From NCBI RefSeq assembly GCF_014200505.1, contig NZ_JACHBX010000003.1:186001-250000 (forward strand): 64,000 nt of DNA, written 5' to 3'. The notes beneath the pieces were generated by a model. The model saw only the letters and a program-made list of their open reading frames with translations. It had not been told where the DNA came from and searched no databases. The translations under genes were made by a program, and so were the position numbers. Source of the stretch: Massilia aurea. Lineage in GTDB: Bacteria; Pseudomonadota; Gammaproteobacteria; Burkholderiales; Burkholderiaceae_D. The number at the start of each line of letters is the position of its first letter. Within the stretch, counting starts at the first letter, position 1. Below, piece after piece: positions 43,838-53,065 of this stretch.

Positions 43838-44290
43838 TTAGGCAGCTTCGCCCACAACAGCGACGGTGATTTCCGACACGACGTCGGTGTGCAGAGCGAC
43901 TGCAACCGGGAATTCGCCGGTGGTTTTCAAAGGGCCGGTCGGCAGGCGTACTTGCGACTTCTCGACAGCGAAACCTTGCTTGGTCAGCGCTTCGGCGATG
44001 TCGAAGTTGGTAACCGAACCGAACAGACGGCCATCAACGCCGGCCTTCTGGCCGATGGTGACGGTCATGCCGCTCAGCTTGTCGCCTTCTGCCTGGGCAG
44101 CCGACAACTTTTCAGCTGCTGCTTTTTCCAGTTCAGCGCGCTTGGCTTCGAACTCGGCAACGGCGCCGGCGGTAGCGCGGCGGGCCATTTTTTGTGGAAT
44201 CAGGAAGTTACGTGCGTAACCGTCCTTGACCTTGACGACGTCGCCCAGGTTGCCGACGTTGACTACTTTTTCCAACAGAATGATTTGCAT
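43838..44290 (-). CDS. rplI: 50S ribosomal protein L9
   Basis: The 150-residue protein begins [32 protein letters not shown], the L9 signature that binds 23S rRNA. It has the usual long connecting helix and C-terminal domain. It is last in the S6-PriB-S18-L9 operon. Length equals the family norm. Confidence 0.98.
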   Translation of the reverse strand: MQIILLEKVVNVGNLGDVVKVKDGYARNFLIPQKMARRATAGAVAEFEAKRAELEKAAAEKLSAAQAEGDKLSGMTVTIGQKAGVDGRLFGSVTNFDIAEALTKQGFAVEKSQVRLPTGPLKTTGEFPVAVALHTDVVSEITVAVVGEAA

Positions 44291-44326
44291 AGTGATCTCC
44301 AGATGTCTGACTGTCGTGACCGACGA

Positions 44327-44617
44327 TTAACCGTGGTGCAGGTCGGTGTACGGCAGCAGCGCAAGGTAGCGTGCGCGCTTGATCGCGGTGTCGACCTGAC
44401 GCTGATAGTGCGCCTTGGTGCCGGTCAGACGTGCTGGCATGATCTTGCCGTTTTCCTGGACGAAGTCCTTCAGGGTGTCGACGTCCTTGTAGTCCACCTG
44501 CTCAACGCCAGCGGCGGTGAAGCGGCAGAATTTCTTGCGCTTGAACAGCGGGTTTTGCTGTTTGCGCTTCTCTTTGAGTTTCGCTTTGTTTTTGTCGAAC
44601 TTTTTACCGAATGCCAT
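44327..44617 (-). CDS. rpsR: 30S ribosomal protein S18
   Basis: The 96-residue protein contains the S18 core ([56 protein letters not shown]). It is about 20 residues longer than the E. coli protein because of a basic N-terminal extension ([17 protein letters not shown]), as in other Betaproteobacteria. It pairs with S6 on the small subunit. Confidence 0.98.
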   Translation of the reverse strand: MAFGKKFDKNKAKLKEKRKQQNPLFKRKKFCRFTAAGVEQVDYKDVDTLKDFVQENGKIMPARLTGTKAHYQRQVDTAIKRARYLALLPYTDLHHG

Positions 44618-44645
44618 TTGAGGCTCCTGTATCTAAATTGCCGGG

Positions 44646-44945
44646 TTAAGCGGCACTGAAATCAATGATGTGAAACACCAGGGCTTTGCTGTTGCGATTT
44701 TTCCGTGCAAGAAATCCGTTGAACCTGTAGCTGGCGCCCAATTCGGCGCTGGCAAACCTGCCCGAAATCTCGCCCGCGGCGAACGCGGGGACTTCGAACG
44801 CGACCGACCTTTCGACTCCGGCCTCTTCCTGCTGCGATTCGTGCATCAGGACGGCTGAAACGATTGGCACACCGGCCGGGGTGTAACGCAGTACGTCGCG
44901 CTCGGCGATGGTCGCCATGAGCTGGAGGTGGTTTGCGTTATGCAC
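44646..44945 (-). CDS. priB: Primosomal replication protein N
   Basis: The 99-residue OB-fold protein (MHNANHLQLMATIAERDVLRYTPAGVPIV with the start read from GTG) matches PriB, which bridges PriA and DnaT during replication restart and binds single-stranded DNA. The segment HLQLMATI aligns with the family opening NRLEL-ATI, so the GTG at 44945 is preferred over the internal ATG nine codons later. It lies between rpsF and rpsR as usual. Confidence 0.93.
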   Translation of the reverse strand: MHNANHLQLMATIAERDVLRYTPAGVPIVSAVLMHESQQEEAGVERSVAFEVPAFAAGEISGRFASAELGASYRFNGFLARKNRNSKALVFHIIDFSAA

Positions 44946-44982
44946 CCGGTGTTACTGGTTACTACGAATAACTGGGAAAAAC

Positions 44983-45390
44983 TTAAGCAGCAGCAGGCGC
45001 TGGCGCAGCGGCTGGAGCGGCTGCTGGCGCAGCGGCTTCGGCACGGTGGCTCTTGGCTGCGTCTTCGCGCTGCACCGATTTCATCATCGGCGACGGTGCG
45101 GTTTCAGCTTTTTTCAGCTTGACGGTCAGGTGACGCAGAACCGCATCATTGAACTTGAATGCAGTTTCCAGCTCGACCAGGGTCTCGTTGTCGCATTCGA
45201 TGTTCAGGCAGATGTAGTGTGCTTTTGGCAGCTTCTGGATCTGGTACGCCATCTGGCGGCGGCCCCAGTCTTCAACGCGATGGATGTTACCGCCGCGGCT
45301 GGTCACCGTGGTCTTGTAACGCTCGATCATCGCCGGGACTTGTTCGCTCTGGTCCGGATGGACGATAAAAACGATTTCATAATGACGCAT
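44983..45390 (-). CDS. rpsF: 30S ribosomal protein S6
   Basis: The 135-residue protein begins [19 protein letters not shown], with the S6 core [21 protein letters not shown]. The C-terminus carries an Ala/Pro-rich tail of about 20 residues (repeats of AAPA) beyond the folded domain. It is first in the operon. AAGGAG precedes the ATG, and a candidate S6:S18-binding leader structure lies 31 bases upstream. Confidence 0.97.
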   Translation of the reverse strand: MRHYEIVFIVHPDQSEQVPAMIERYKTTVTSRGGNIHRVEDWGRRQMAYQIQKLPKAHYICLNIECDNETLVELETAFKFNDAVLRHLTVKLKKAETAPSPMMKSVQREDAAKSHRAEAAAPAAAPAAAPAPAAA

Positions 45391-45420
45391 GCATTACTCC
45401 TTGAGGACGTTTAACAAATG

Positions 45421-45448
45421 CCCACCTCGGCGTCAAGACGAGTGTGGG
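45421..45448 (-). promoter_or_regulatory. Candidate S6:S18-binding leader element
   Basis: On the minus strand CCCAC..CTCG, a short loop, CCGAG..GTGGG forms two stacked stems with an internal bulge that includes CCG. This is the layout of the known autoregulatory S6:S18 RNA motif in rpsF leaders. The match is by pattern only. Confidence 0.55.
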
Positions 45449-45463
45449 AAGGGAAAGCCGGCA

Positions 45464-45469
45464 ATTATA
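45464..45469 (-). promoter_or_regulatory. -10 hexamer of the rpsF operon
   Basis: A perfect TATAAT on the minus strand. Transcription would start near 45458, giving a leader of about 70 nt that begins just before the S6:S18-like structure. The -35 (TTCCAA at 17 bases) is weak. Confidence 0.6.
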
Positions 45470-45584
45470 ACCTGAATATCGGTGACTTGGAAAGCCCCGA
45501 TGATGCGTTATCGCCTCGATTGACCCCGCATTTGGCATATCTGACTCGACAATTCCACGGTTTTGACGGCTGTTTGCACTCTGA

Positions 45585-45601
45585 ATCGCGATTTTCGCGA
45601 T
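45585..45601. repeat. Palindrome ATCGCGA-TTT-TCGCGAT between rpsF and lexA
   Basis: A perfect 7-base inverted repeat with a 3-base centre, upstream of both divergent genes. It is not an SOS box; a bound regulator is unknown. Confidence 0.4.
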
Positions 45602-45635
45602 ATTTTTTGCGTTTCCCCTTGCGCGCGCGAGAATA

Positions 45636-45651
45636 CTGTACAAAAATACAG
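45636..45651 (+). promoter_or_regulatory. LexA (SOS) box
   Basis: CTGTACAAAAATACAG fits CTGT-N8-ACAG exactly. It overlaps the likely -10 region of lexA, 34 bases before the start codon, as expected for autoregulation. Confidence 0.9.
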
Positions 45652-45684
45652 GTTACATACATAACCGGTTGCTGTAACACATTT

Positions 45685-46314
45685 ATGCTAAAGCTCACTG
45701 CACGGCAAGAACAGATCCTGAACCTGATCAAGGAAGCGATCGAGAACACCGGTTTCCCCCCAACCCGGGCTGAAATCGCTTCTGAATTGGGTTTCCGCTC
45801 GGCCAATGCGGCTGAAGAACATCTGCAAGCACTGGCGCGCAAGGGCGCCATCGAAATTTCGCCGGGCACGTCGCGCGGCATCCGTTTGATCGGCGCAAGC
45901 GTCGAGGCGATTCCGATGCCGCCACCGTCGTTCATGTCGCTGCCGCTGGTCGGGCGCGTCGCGGCGGGTAATCCGATCCTGGCGCAAGAGCACGTCGAAG
46001 CCACCTACAATGTCGACGCGGCCATGTTCGCGGCGCGGCCCGATTTTCTGCTGAAGGTCAAAGGCTGGTCGATGCGCGATGCCGGCATCATGGATGGTGA
46101 CTTTTTGGCGGTCAAGAAAATCGACAGCGCCAAGAACGGGCAGATCGTTGTTGCGCGCCTGGGCGACGAAGTCACGGTCAAGCGCTATCGCAAGACGGGC
46201 GATCTGGTCGAACTGCTGCCGGAGAACCCCGACTTCGACATCATTGCCGTCTCGCCAGACGAAGAATTCGCGCTCGAAGGCCTGGCTGTCGGCCTGATGC
46301 GTAGCTGGAACTGA
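45685..46314 (+). CDS. lexA: SOS-response repressor LexA
   Basis: The 209-residue repressor has the winged HTH ([27 protein letters not shown]), the self-cleavage bond A94-G95 in VGRVAAGNP, catalytic Ser129 in KGWSMRDAG and Lys166 in EVTVKRY. RecA-stimulated autocleavage derepresses DNA-repair genes. The start at 45685 is fixed by the family opening [12 protein letters not shown]. An SOS box lies just upstream. It is divergent from the rpsF operon. Confidence 0.97.
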   Translation: MLKLTARQEQILNLIKEAIENTGFPPTRAEIASELGFRSANAAEEHLQALARKGAIEISPGTSRGIRLIGASVEAIPMPPPSFMSLPLVGRVAAGNPILAQEHVEATYNVDAAMFAARPDFLLKVKGWSMRDAGIMDGDFLAVKKIDSAKNGQIVVARLGDEVTVKRYRKTGDLVELLPENPDFDIIAVSPDEEFALEGLAVGLMRSWN

Positions 46315-46320
46315 TGTAAC

Positions 46321-46351
46321 GGCGCCGGCCTCCCCGGCCGGCGCTTGCTTT
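46321..46351 (+). terminator. Intrinsic terminator of lexA
   Basis: GCGCCGGCC-TCCCC-GGCCGGCGC followed by TTGCTTT, directly after the stop codon. Confidence 0.75.
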
Positions 46352-46378
46352 ACCCGGCCTTGCCCTACCCGGCATTGC

Positions 46379-47083
46379 TTAGTTCGACGCCTTCTTCACC
46401 ACGGCATTGTGCTGGTTGATAAATGCCTCGGTCGCATTGCGCCACGCTGCAAAATCCGCCAGGATCATCTTTGAATTAACCTTCGCGCCTTCCGCGATAT
46501 TCTGCCGCACCTGTTCCAGGTAGGCTGCCGAGGCGTCCGCCTCTTGCTTGTTCATCAGCTTGGCAATATCAGCCGGAATCTTCTTGGTCAGCGGCGACTG
46601 CGCGTTCAAATTCGTCACCATCTTGTTGTAGCAATCCTGCCAGCCAGTCACGAGCTTGTTGACGCGATCGATCTCGTCATTCACCTTCGACACGGCCGGA
46701 ATGCGCGGCGACGGGCAGCGGTATTCGCCCGACTGCAGCTCGGCGCCGTCGTAGCCCTTGATCCAATAGTCGATCTCGGCGCGCTTCGTGACACGCTCTT
46801 CCATGACGACCAGCGATTGGGCCGCGACCTTGTTGCCTTTGGCCGCTGACTTCTCGAACAATGCCTTGGCCGCCGCCTCATCGACGGTGCCCGCTTCGCC
46901 ATACCAGTACATCTGGCCCAGCTGCTGCTGTGCTTGCGGGTTGCCGGCATTGGCGAGCTTGGTATACAGCTTGAGCGCGCCCGCGTAATCCTTCTTTTCG
47001 AACAGCGCGTTGGCGTCTTCCAGCTCGCCCGCATAGGCGGTGCTGGCAATAGTCAGAGAAAGGCAGAGCAGGAAACGTTTCAT
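46379..47083 (-). CDS. Exported Sel1-like repeat protein
   Basis: The 234-residue protein has a signal peptide (MKRFLLCLSLTIASTAYAG) and one or two Sel1/TPR-like helical repeats (DANALFEKKDYAGALKLYTKLANAGNPQAQ; LGQMYWYGEAGTVDEAAAKALFEKSAAKGN). A helical C-terminal half of unknown family with two Cys (YRCPSP, WQDCYNK) that may form a disulfide follows. It is probably periplasmic. Function is unknown. The start was chosen at the signal-peptide Met. Confidence 0.75.
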   Translation of the reverse strand: MKRFLLCLSLTIASTAYAGELEDANALFEKKDYAGALKLYTKLANAGNPQAQQQLGQMYWYGEAGTVDEAAAKALFEKSAAKGNKVAAQSLVVMEERVTKRAEIDYWIKGYDGAELQSGEYRCPSPRIPAVSKVNDEIDRVNKLVTGWQDCYNKMVTNLNAQSPLTKKIPADIAKLMNKQEADASAAYLEQVRQNIAEGAKVNSKMILADFAAWRNATEAFINQHNAVVKKASN

Positions 47084-47162
47084 GGGCATCCGAAGAAAAT
47101 GACAAGCTGACGATGGGGCATCATAGCCCCCTTTTACAGCGGGACTCAACCGTAAAAATGAC

Positions 47163-47189
47163 AAGGCCGGCATCGCGCCGGCCTTCTTT
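47163..47189 (-). terminator. Terminator after the purF-CGS gene block
   Basis: AAGGCCGGC-ATCGC-GCCGGCCTT hairpin downstream of the minus-strand CGS-family gene, with TTGTCATTTTT after it. Confidence 0.65.
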
Positions 47190-47206
47190 GCATGGCTTTA
47201 CGCCTC

Positions 47207-47243
47207 GCGGTAACGCCGCGCGGTAACGCCATGCGGTAACGCC
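47207..47243. repeat. Three tandem copies of GCGGTAACGCC, 13-base period
   Basis: GCGGTAACGCC starts at 47207, 47220 and 47233, between the stop codon of the CGS-family gene and its terminator. A small tandem repeat in the 3' untranslated region with no known role. Confidence 0.7.
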
Positions 47244-47258
47244 GGGCTTTACACCGCC

Positions 47259-48500
47259 TTACGCGTCCAGCGCCTGGCGGAAGTCTTCGACCAGGTCGTC
47301 GGTATCCTCGATGCCCACCGACACGCGGATCAGGGACTCGGCGATGCCCATGCTGGCGCGGCGCTCGGCGCCCATTTCGAAGAAGATCGTGTGCGCTACC
47401 GGGATGACCAGCGTGCGGTTATCACCCAGGTTCGAGGCAGGAATCGCCAGCTGCAGGCGGTTGAGGTAATCGAATGGATCGATGGACTCGTGCAGCTCAA
47501 AGCTGAGTAGCGAACCACCGGCGCGAAACAGCGACGCAACGATGTCATGCTGTGGATGCGACGCCAGGCCAGGATAGTGCACCTTCGCTACGCGCTCGTC
47601 CGCCTCGAGCATCGTGGCCAACGCCAGTGCATTGGCGCAGGTGCGGGTCATGCGCAGGGCCAGTGTCTCGGCGCCAACAGCGATGTGATGCGCCGCTTCC
47701 GGTCCGAGCGACGCGCCAAAGTCGCGCAGCGCTTTCGCGCGCAACTGTGCCATGCCCTGGGCGTGCGCCGGCTGCTTGCGAAAGTTCGGTGCGATGTTCG
47801 GATACGCGCTCCAGTCGAACAGACCGGTATCGGTCAGCGCGCCGCCCAGCGCGATACCATGGCCACCAATCGACTTGGTCAGCGAATTGACGACCAGCCC
47901 GGCGCCCACGCTCTTCGGGCGGAACAGCCATGGCGACGTCATCGTGTTGTCGACCACGTACAGGATGCCCCGCTCACGGCACAGCTCGCCAATACGGGCC
48001 AGGTCCGCCACTTGCGTGCGCGGATTGGCGATCGTCTCGACAAACACCATGCGCGTGTTCGGCGTCAAGGCTGCTTCGACCTGCGCCACGTCGGTGGCAT
48101 CGACAAAGGCGACATCGACGCCCTGCCCCGCCACCGTCTGCCACAAGCTGTTGGTGTTACCGAACAGGAAGCTCGACGAGACGATGGCGTCGCCTGCCTT
48201 GAGCAGCGCCTGGAACAGCGCGCCGATAGCCGCCATGCCGGTGCCGAAGCACAGCGTGGCGACGCCATCTTCCATCTTGCTGACCTTGTCCTCGAGCGCG
48301 CTGATGGTTGGATTGCCCTGGCGACCATAACGGAAGCCCGGCTCCTTGCCCTGGAACACGGACGCCAGCTGACGCGCATCCGTGTAGCCGAACGCGACCG
48401 ACGTGTGGATCGGCTTGTGCAGCGAACCGTGCTCGATCGGCTTGTGCCGGTCGTTGTGCAGGATCGTCGTGGTAAAGCCGTAGGTCTTTTTCTCGCTCAT
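47259..48500 (-). CDS. Cystathionine gamma-synthase family PLP enzyme (sulfhydrylase/synthase of Met metabolism)
   Basis: The 413-residue enzyme belongs to the Cys/Met-metabolism PLP family. Conserved parts are GFRYGRQGNPTISALEDKV, FGTGMAAIGALF, the Asp-containing VVDNTMTSPWLF and the cofactor Lys in NSLTKSIGGHG. It has the subfamily opening GFTTTILHNDR and SLHKPIHTSVAFGY seen in proteins annotated simply as cystathionine gamma-synthase family. In Pseudomonas metZ occupies this place next to purF, so a role in homocysteine or cystathionine synthesis is likely, but the sequence differs from classical MetZ. Two bases separate it from purF. Confidence 0.82.
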   Translation of the reverse strand: MSEKKTYGFTTTILHNDRHKPIEHGSLHKPIHTSVAFGYTDARQLASVFQGKEPGFRYGRQGNPTISALEDKVSKMEDGVATLCFGTGMAAIGALFQALLKAGDAIVSSSFLFGNTNSLWQTVAGQGVDVAFVDATDVAQVEAALTPNTRMVFVETIANPRTQVADLARIGELCRERGILYVVDNTMTSPWLFRPKSVGAGLVVNSLTKSIGGHGIALGGALTDTGLFDWSAYPNIAPNFRKQPAHAQGMAQLRAKALRDFGASLGPEAAHHIAVGAETLALRMTRTCANALALATMLEADERVAKVHYPGLASHPQHDIVASLFRAGGSLLSFELHESIDPFDYLNRLQLAIPASNLGDNRTLVIPVAHTIFFEMGAERRASMGIAESLIRVSVGIEDTDDLVEDFRQALDA

Positions 48501-48502
48501 GC

Positions 48503-50023
48503 TTACTCGGCTGGAACAGCAGGGTTTAGATTCAGTTGGGTACGGACCTGGTCTTCATCCTTGGCGGCAGGATTGTGACGCGCGGTTTCCTGGCGATCGA
48601 GGTATTCCGGGGTCACGTCGCCCGTCACGTAGATGCCATCGAAGCACGATGCCTCGAAGTTCTTTAGTGCCGGATTGACGTCCGAAATCGAACGCTTGAG
48701 GGCGTCGATGTCCTGGTAGATCACGCGGTCGGCCGTGATCTCGCGGCAGACTTCTTCGGTCGTGCGGCCGTAGGCGATCAGCTCGTCGCGGGTCGGCATG
48801 TCGATGCCGTACACGTTCGGGTACAGCACCGGTGGCGCGGCCGAGGCGAAGTACACCTTGCGCGCGCCGGCTTCACGGGCCATCTGCACGATCTCGCGGC
48901 TGGTGGTGCCGCGCACGATCGAGTCGTCGACCAGCAGCACATTCTTGTCCTTGAACTCGGAAATGATGGCGTTGAGCTTCTGGCGCACCGACTTCTTGCG
49001 CATGCCCTGACCCGGCATGATGAAGGTGCGGCCGATGTAGCGGTTCTTGATGAAGCCTTCGCGGTATTCCACGCCCAGTTTCAGTGCCAGCTGGATCGCG
49101 GCCGGACGCGACGAATCGGGAATCGGCATGACAACGTCGATGTCTTCGACCGGGATTTCACTGAGGACCTTGTCAGCCAGGTATTCACCCATGCGCAGGC
49201 GCGTGGCGTAGACCGAGGCGCCGTCGATCACCGAGTCCGGACGGGCCAGGTAGACGAATTCGAACGCGCACGGATTGAGCGACGGATTCTCGGCGCACTG
49301 GCGCTCGGACAACTTGCCGTCGTTGGTGATGAAGACCGCTTCGCCCGGCGCGATGTCGCGCATAAAGCGGAAGCCCAGGCCCTCGAGGGCGACCGACTCG
49401 CTGGCCACCAGGTATTCGTTGCCGTTTTCGGTTTCGTTCACGCCCAGGCACAGCGGACGGATACCGAACGGATCGCGGAAGGCCAGCATGCCATGGCCGG
49501 CGATCTGCGCAACGACGGCGTAGGCGCCACGCACGCGGCGGTGCACGACAGCGACGGCCTTGAAGATCGCGTCGGCGTCGAGCGAGAAGCCATCGGCGGC
49601 TTCCTGGATTTCGTGGGCCAGCACGTTGAGCAGCACCTCGGAATCGGAATCGGTGTTGATATGACGGCGGTCGTTGCGGAACAGCTCATCCCTGAGCTGG
49701 GCCTGGTTGGTCAGGTTGCCGTTGTGCGCCAGCGTGATGCCGAATGGCGCGTTGACGTAGAACGGTTGCGCTTCCTCTTCGCTCGACGAACCTGCGGTCG
49801 GATAGCGGCAGTGGCCGATTCCGGTGTTGCCCTGCAGCGAACGCATGTTCCGGGTACGGAAAACGTCACGTACCAGGCCGTTGGCCTTGAACATCGAGAA
49901 CATGCTGCTGTGATTGGTCGCAATGCCCGCAGCGTCCTGGCCGCGGTGCTGCAGCAGCAGCAATGCATCGTACAGAAGCTGGTTGACGGGAGACTGCGAA
50001 ACGACGCCGACGATGCCACACAT
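48503..50023 (-). CDS. purF: Amidophosphoribosyltransferase
   Basis: The 506-residue enzyme makes phosphoribosylamine, the first step of purine synthesis. The N-terminal nucleophile Cys2 is in MCGIVGVV, the glutaminase domain has [13 protein letters not shown] and LAHNGNLTN, and the PRPP-binding loop is [18 protein letters not shown]. It lies in the conserved order folC-dedD-cvpA-purF. A 76-base gap separates it from cvpA. Confidence 0.97.
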   Translation of the reverse strand: MCGIVGVVSQSPVNQLLYDALLLLQHRGQDAAGIATNHSSMFSMFKANGLVRDVFRTRNMRSLQGNTGIGHCRYPTAGSSSEEEAQPFYVNAPFGITLAHNGNLTNQAQLRDELFRNDRRHINTDSDSEVLLNVLAHEIQEAADGFSLDADAIFKAVAVVHRRVRGAYAVVAQIAGHGMLAFRDPFGIRPLCLGVNETENGNEYLVASESVALEGLGFRFMRDIAPGEAVFITNDGKLSERQCAENPSLNPCAFEFVYLARPDSVIDGASVYATRLRMGEYLADKVLSEIPVEDIDVVMPIPDSSRPAAIQLALKLGVEYREGFIKNRYIGRTFIMPGQGMRKKSVRQKLNAIISEFKDKNVLLVDDSIVRGTTSREIVQMAREAGARKVYFASAAPPVLYPNVYGIDMPTRDELIAYGRTTEEVCREITADRVIYQDIDALKRSISDVNPALKNFEASCFDGIYVTGDVTPEYLDRQETARHNPAAKDEDQVRTQLNLNPAVPAE

Positions 50024-50099
50024 GAGGTGCTCCTAAAAGCTTGGGTGCAAAATGACAGAAAACTGCGAATACAGCAAATACTGGTCTGGTAATACGGAT

Positions 50100-50588
50100 T
50101 CAGTAATTAATATGCTCCGCGAAGGCAGCGGGCAAGAATGGTTTGACGGTGCGCGCGCCGGTTTCGGCAATGGGTGACAACAGCGCCTCGCGCCAGAACG
50201 CCTGCTGCGGGATTGCCGTCATCCCGCACAATATGACGCCGGCAAGCACGATCACAATGCCCCGCGCCAGGCCGAACAGGCCGCCTAGGCCCCGGTCCGC
50301 CAGCGACAGGCCGGTGGCGGCAACCACCGCACCGATTGCCATCGACAGCAGGCCCATCAGGATTCGTACGCCCAGGAACAGCACGATGAAGGCCGCCATC
50401 AGGCGCGCGGACCCGCCCGGAATGACCTCGGGCAGCAAGGGTGCGAGCTGGGCGCCGTAGACATTGGCCACCACGAAGGCGACCACCCAGCCCACCAGCG
50501 ACAGGATTTCCTTCACCAGGCCGCGCAGCGTGCTGATCACGACGGAGGCGATCAGCACGAACAGCACCAGGTAATCGAACATCGTCAC
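50100..50588 (-). CDS. cvpA: CvpA family membrane protein
   Basis: The 162-residue inner-membrane protein has four hydrophobic helices and the family opening FDYLVLFVLIASVVISTLRG, then LVKEILSLVGWVVAFVVAN. CvpA is named for colicin V production in E. coli and is widely encoded before purF; its basic role is unclear. It is 13 bases after the SPOR protein gene. Confidence 0.93.
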   Translation of the reverse strand: MTMFDYLVLFVLIASVVISTLRGLVKEILSLVGWVVAFVVANVYGAQLAPLLPEVIPGGSARLMAAFIVLFLGVRILMGLLSMAIGAVVAATGLSLADRGLGGLFGLARGIVIVLAGVILCGMTAIPQQAFWREALLSPIAETGARTVKPFLPAAFAEHINY

Positions 50589-50601
50589 GCGGCAGCGAGG
50601 A

Positions 50602-51615
50602 TCAGAGCGGCACCATCGAGCCGGACAGACCGATGCCGCTCAGTTTGGCGCGCACTTTCTCTGCTTCTTCCTTGCTGAACGGGCCGACCCGCACGCGGAT
50701 CAGTTCGCCAGACTTCTGGGTGAACGAGGCCACGCCGGCAGCGCGCAGGCGGCTTTGCAGCTCGGTGACTTTTTCCTGGCTGGCCAGCGCGGCAACCTGT
50801 ACCACGAAGCGCGGCGCCGGGCCTTCGGCCTTGACCGTTTTCGGCTCAGGCTTGGCGGCCGGCTTGTCTTCGAGAATCGCGATGGCGCGGGCGGCGTCGT
50901 CCGGACGGGCCGGCTTGGTGACGTGCTCGGCTTTCGGATGCGACTCGGCGGCTTTCTCGGCGACCTTGACCGGCTTTTTCTCTGGCTCGGGCTTTTTTTC
51001 GGGCTCTGGCTTGCGCTCGGCCTTGACGGGTTCAGGCTTCGTCACCGGCTTGGCTTCGGGTTCGGCCTTTGGCTTGGTTTCAGGCTTCGGCTTGACGGTC
51101 TCGACTGGCTTGACGGTCTCGACTGGCTTGGCTGGCTCGAGCATGCGCATCGGTGGCACCTCGCTGGCCACTGGCGCTGCGGCCACGGCGACCGGCGGCG
51201 TGCGCGTGCCGGCCGGCGGCGCCGGGACGGGCTCGATGATCTCTTCGTCGCTGTCGACGCTTGCTGTTGGCGCGACCTGCTCGGACGGCACCGGCAGCGG
51301 CGCAGCCTTGTCCTTGTCGGGGATGTGGATCGCGATGTCGGTGGCCAGCGGCTTGGGCTCGGAATCGAGCAGCATCGGCAGAGCCACGACGGCGGCCAGG
51401 ACCAGCGCAATGGCGCCGACCAGGCGGCGGCGCGCGCGTTTTTTCTCGGGCAGGATCGGATCGCCACGGCTCGAGCGGCGACCGCCCTCACCGGCCGAGC
51501 TGGCGCGCTTGGAGCGTGCGCGCTCGGTGTAGGCGGCCTCGTCGTCCTTGACGAAGTGACCGCTGTCGCGAACAGTTTCTTGCTTGTTTTTAGTGCCGAA
51601 CGAGAACAAGCCCAT
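50602..51615 (-). CDS. dedD: SPOR domain protein (DedD-like)
   Basis: The 337-residue bitopic protein has a basic cytoplasmic segment and one membrane helix (LVGAIALVLAAVVALPMLL). A long periplasmic linker rich in Lys/Pro/Glu with KPEP- and ETVKP-type repeats follows, then a C-terminal SPOR domain (RFVVQVAALASQEKVTELQ to LSGSMVPL) that binds denuded peptidoglycan at the division septum. It corresponds to E. coli DedD in position. The repetitive linker is probably variable in length between strains. Confidence 0.88.
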   Translation of the reverse strand: MGLFSFGTKNKQETVRDSGHFVKDDEAAYTERARSKRASSAGEGGRRSSRGDPILPEKKRARRRLVGAIALVLAAVVALPMLLDSEPKPLATDIAIHIPDKDKAAPLPVPSEQVAPTASVDSDEEIIEPVPAPPAGTRTPPVAVAAAPVASEVPPMRMLEPAKPVETVKPVETVKPKPETKPKAEPEAKPVTKPEPVKAERKPEPEKKPEPEKKPVKVAEKAAESHPKAEHVTKPARPDDAARAIAILEDKPAAKPEPKTVKAEGPAPRFVVQVAALASQEKVTELQSRLRAAGVASFTQKSGELIRVRVGPFSKEEAEKVRAKLSGIGLSGSMVPL

Positions 51616-51627
51616 GCGATTGAGGTA

Positions 51628-52926
51628 TCAGTGTAGTGAGGATTTACGGGCCGCCATCACGCCGGCAACCGTGTAGAACGAACCAAAGACCACAATTCTA
51701 TCATTCTCCTCAACCCGGCTCAGCGCATTCGCGTAAGCGTCGGCGGGCGAATCGAAGACAGTCACCGAAAAATCGCCCGCTTTCGCGCCCGCTGGCTTCA
51801 ATTGGGCGATCTTCTCGGCCAGCGCCGCAGGGTCGGCCGAGCGTGGCGAATCGAGGCGCGTGACGCACCAGTGATCGATCACCGAGGCCATCGGCGCGAT
51901 GACGGCATCGATGTCCTTGTCATCCATGATGCCGAACACCGCGTACGTAAAGCGGTGAAAGCCCATATTGCCGAGGTTCTGCGCGAGCGTCGCGGCGGCG
52001 TGCGGATTGTGTGCCACGTCGAGCACCTGGGTCGGGCGGCCGGCCAGCACCTGGAAGCGGCCCGGAAGCTCGACCAACGCCAGGCCGGCGCGGGTTTCCT
52101 GGGCGCCGCACGGCAAGGTCATGCGCAGCGCCTCGAGGGCCGCCAGCGCAGCGGACGCATTGAGCAACTGGTTGGCGCCGCGCAGGGCCGGATAGGCCAG
52201 CGAATTGCGGCGCCCGGTGCGACCGGCGAAGCTCCACTGCTGCTGGTCGCCCTGGTAGTTGAAGTCGCGGCCGAGCAGCCACAGGTCAGCGCCGATGCTG
52301 GTGGCATGGTCGATCAGCGACTGTGGGGGCACCGGGTCGCTGCAGATCGCGGTTTTGCCGGCGCGGAAAATGCCGGCTTTTTCGAAGCCGATTTTTTCGC
52401 GCGTGTCGCCCAGATACGCCGTGTGGTCGATATCGATGCTGGTGACGATCGACACGTCGGCATCGATCACGTTGACGGCATCCAGACGCCCGCCCAGGCC
52501 GACTTCGAGGATGGCGACGTCGATCTCGCTCGTCGACAGCAGGTGCGCGATGGCGAGCGTGGTGAATTCGAAGTACGTGAGGTCCGTGTCCCCGCGCGCG
52601 GCTTCGACGGCGTTGAACGCAGTGATCAGGACATCATCGGACGCCATCTCGCCATTAATGCGGGCGCGCTCGTTGAAGTCGAGGAAGTGCGGCTTGATGT
52701 AGAGCCCGACGCGGTAGCCGGATTGCAGCAACACCGACTCGAGCATCGCGCAGGTCGAACCCTTGCCGTTGGTGCCGGCCACCATGATCACGGGACATGA
52801 AAACGCGAGCTGCAAGCGTTCCTTGACAGCGCGGACGCGGTCCAGGCCCATGTCGATATGGGTTTCGGCATGACGCGATTCGAGCAGCGCCAGCCAGTCG
52901 GGCAAGGTAGTCGGTAGTGGGGACAT
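51628..52926 (-). CDS. folC: Bifunctional folylpolyglutamate/dihydrofolate synthase
   Basis: The 432-residue ligase adds glutamate to folates and makes dihydrofolate. It shows the P-loop VAGTNGKGSTCAML, the YFEFTTLAIAHL helix, EVGLGGRLDAVN and ITSIDIDHTAYLG. The start at MSPLPTTLPDW leaves out an upstream extension without similarity. It is followed after 12 bases by dedD. Confidence 0.96.
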   Translation of the reverse strand: MSPLPTTLPDWLALLESRHAETHIDMGLDRVRAVKERLQLAFSCPVIMVAGTNGKGSTCAMLESVLLQSGYRVGLYIKPHFLDFNERARINGEMASDDVLITAFNAVEAARGDTDLTYFEFTTLAIAHLLSTSEIDVAILEVGLGGRLDAVNVIDADVSIVTSIDIDHTAYLGDTREKIGFEKAGIFRAGKTAICSDPVPPQSLIDHATSIGADLWLLGRDFNYQGDQQQWSFAGRTGRRNSLAYPALRGANQLLNASAALAALEALRMTLPCGAQETRAGLALVELPGRFQVLAGRPTQVLDVAHNPHAAATLAQNLGNMGFHRFTYAVFGIMDDKDIDAVIAPMASVIDHWCVTRLDSPRSADPAALAEKIAQLKPAGAKAGDFSVTVFDSPADAYANALSRVEENDRIVVFGSFYTVAGVMAARKSSLH

Positions 52927-52969
52927 GGAGCTCAGAAAAGAGAAAATCGGCGGGTGATGCGGGGAATGT

Positions 52970-53017
52970 AAAAGGCGACCGCGGGGGCCGCCATCTGGCA
53001 TGCACGCGCCGGTCGCC
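52970..53017 (-). terminator. Hairpin between accD and folC
   Basis: On the minus strand GGCGACC and GGTCGCC pair over a long GC-rich loop and TTTTA follows. It may end part of the accD transcript before folC. Confidence 0.4.
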
Positions 53018-53065
53018 CCTGGCGATCATGTTCGCGGGTTGCCCTCGCGGCGGCCTGTGAATCGA

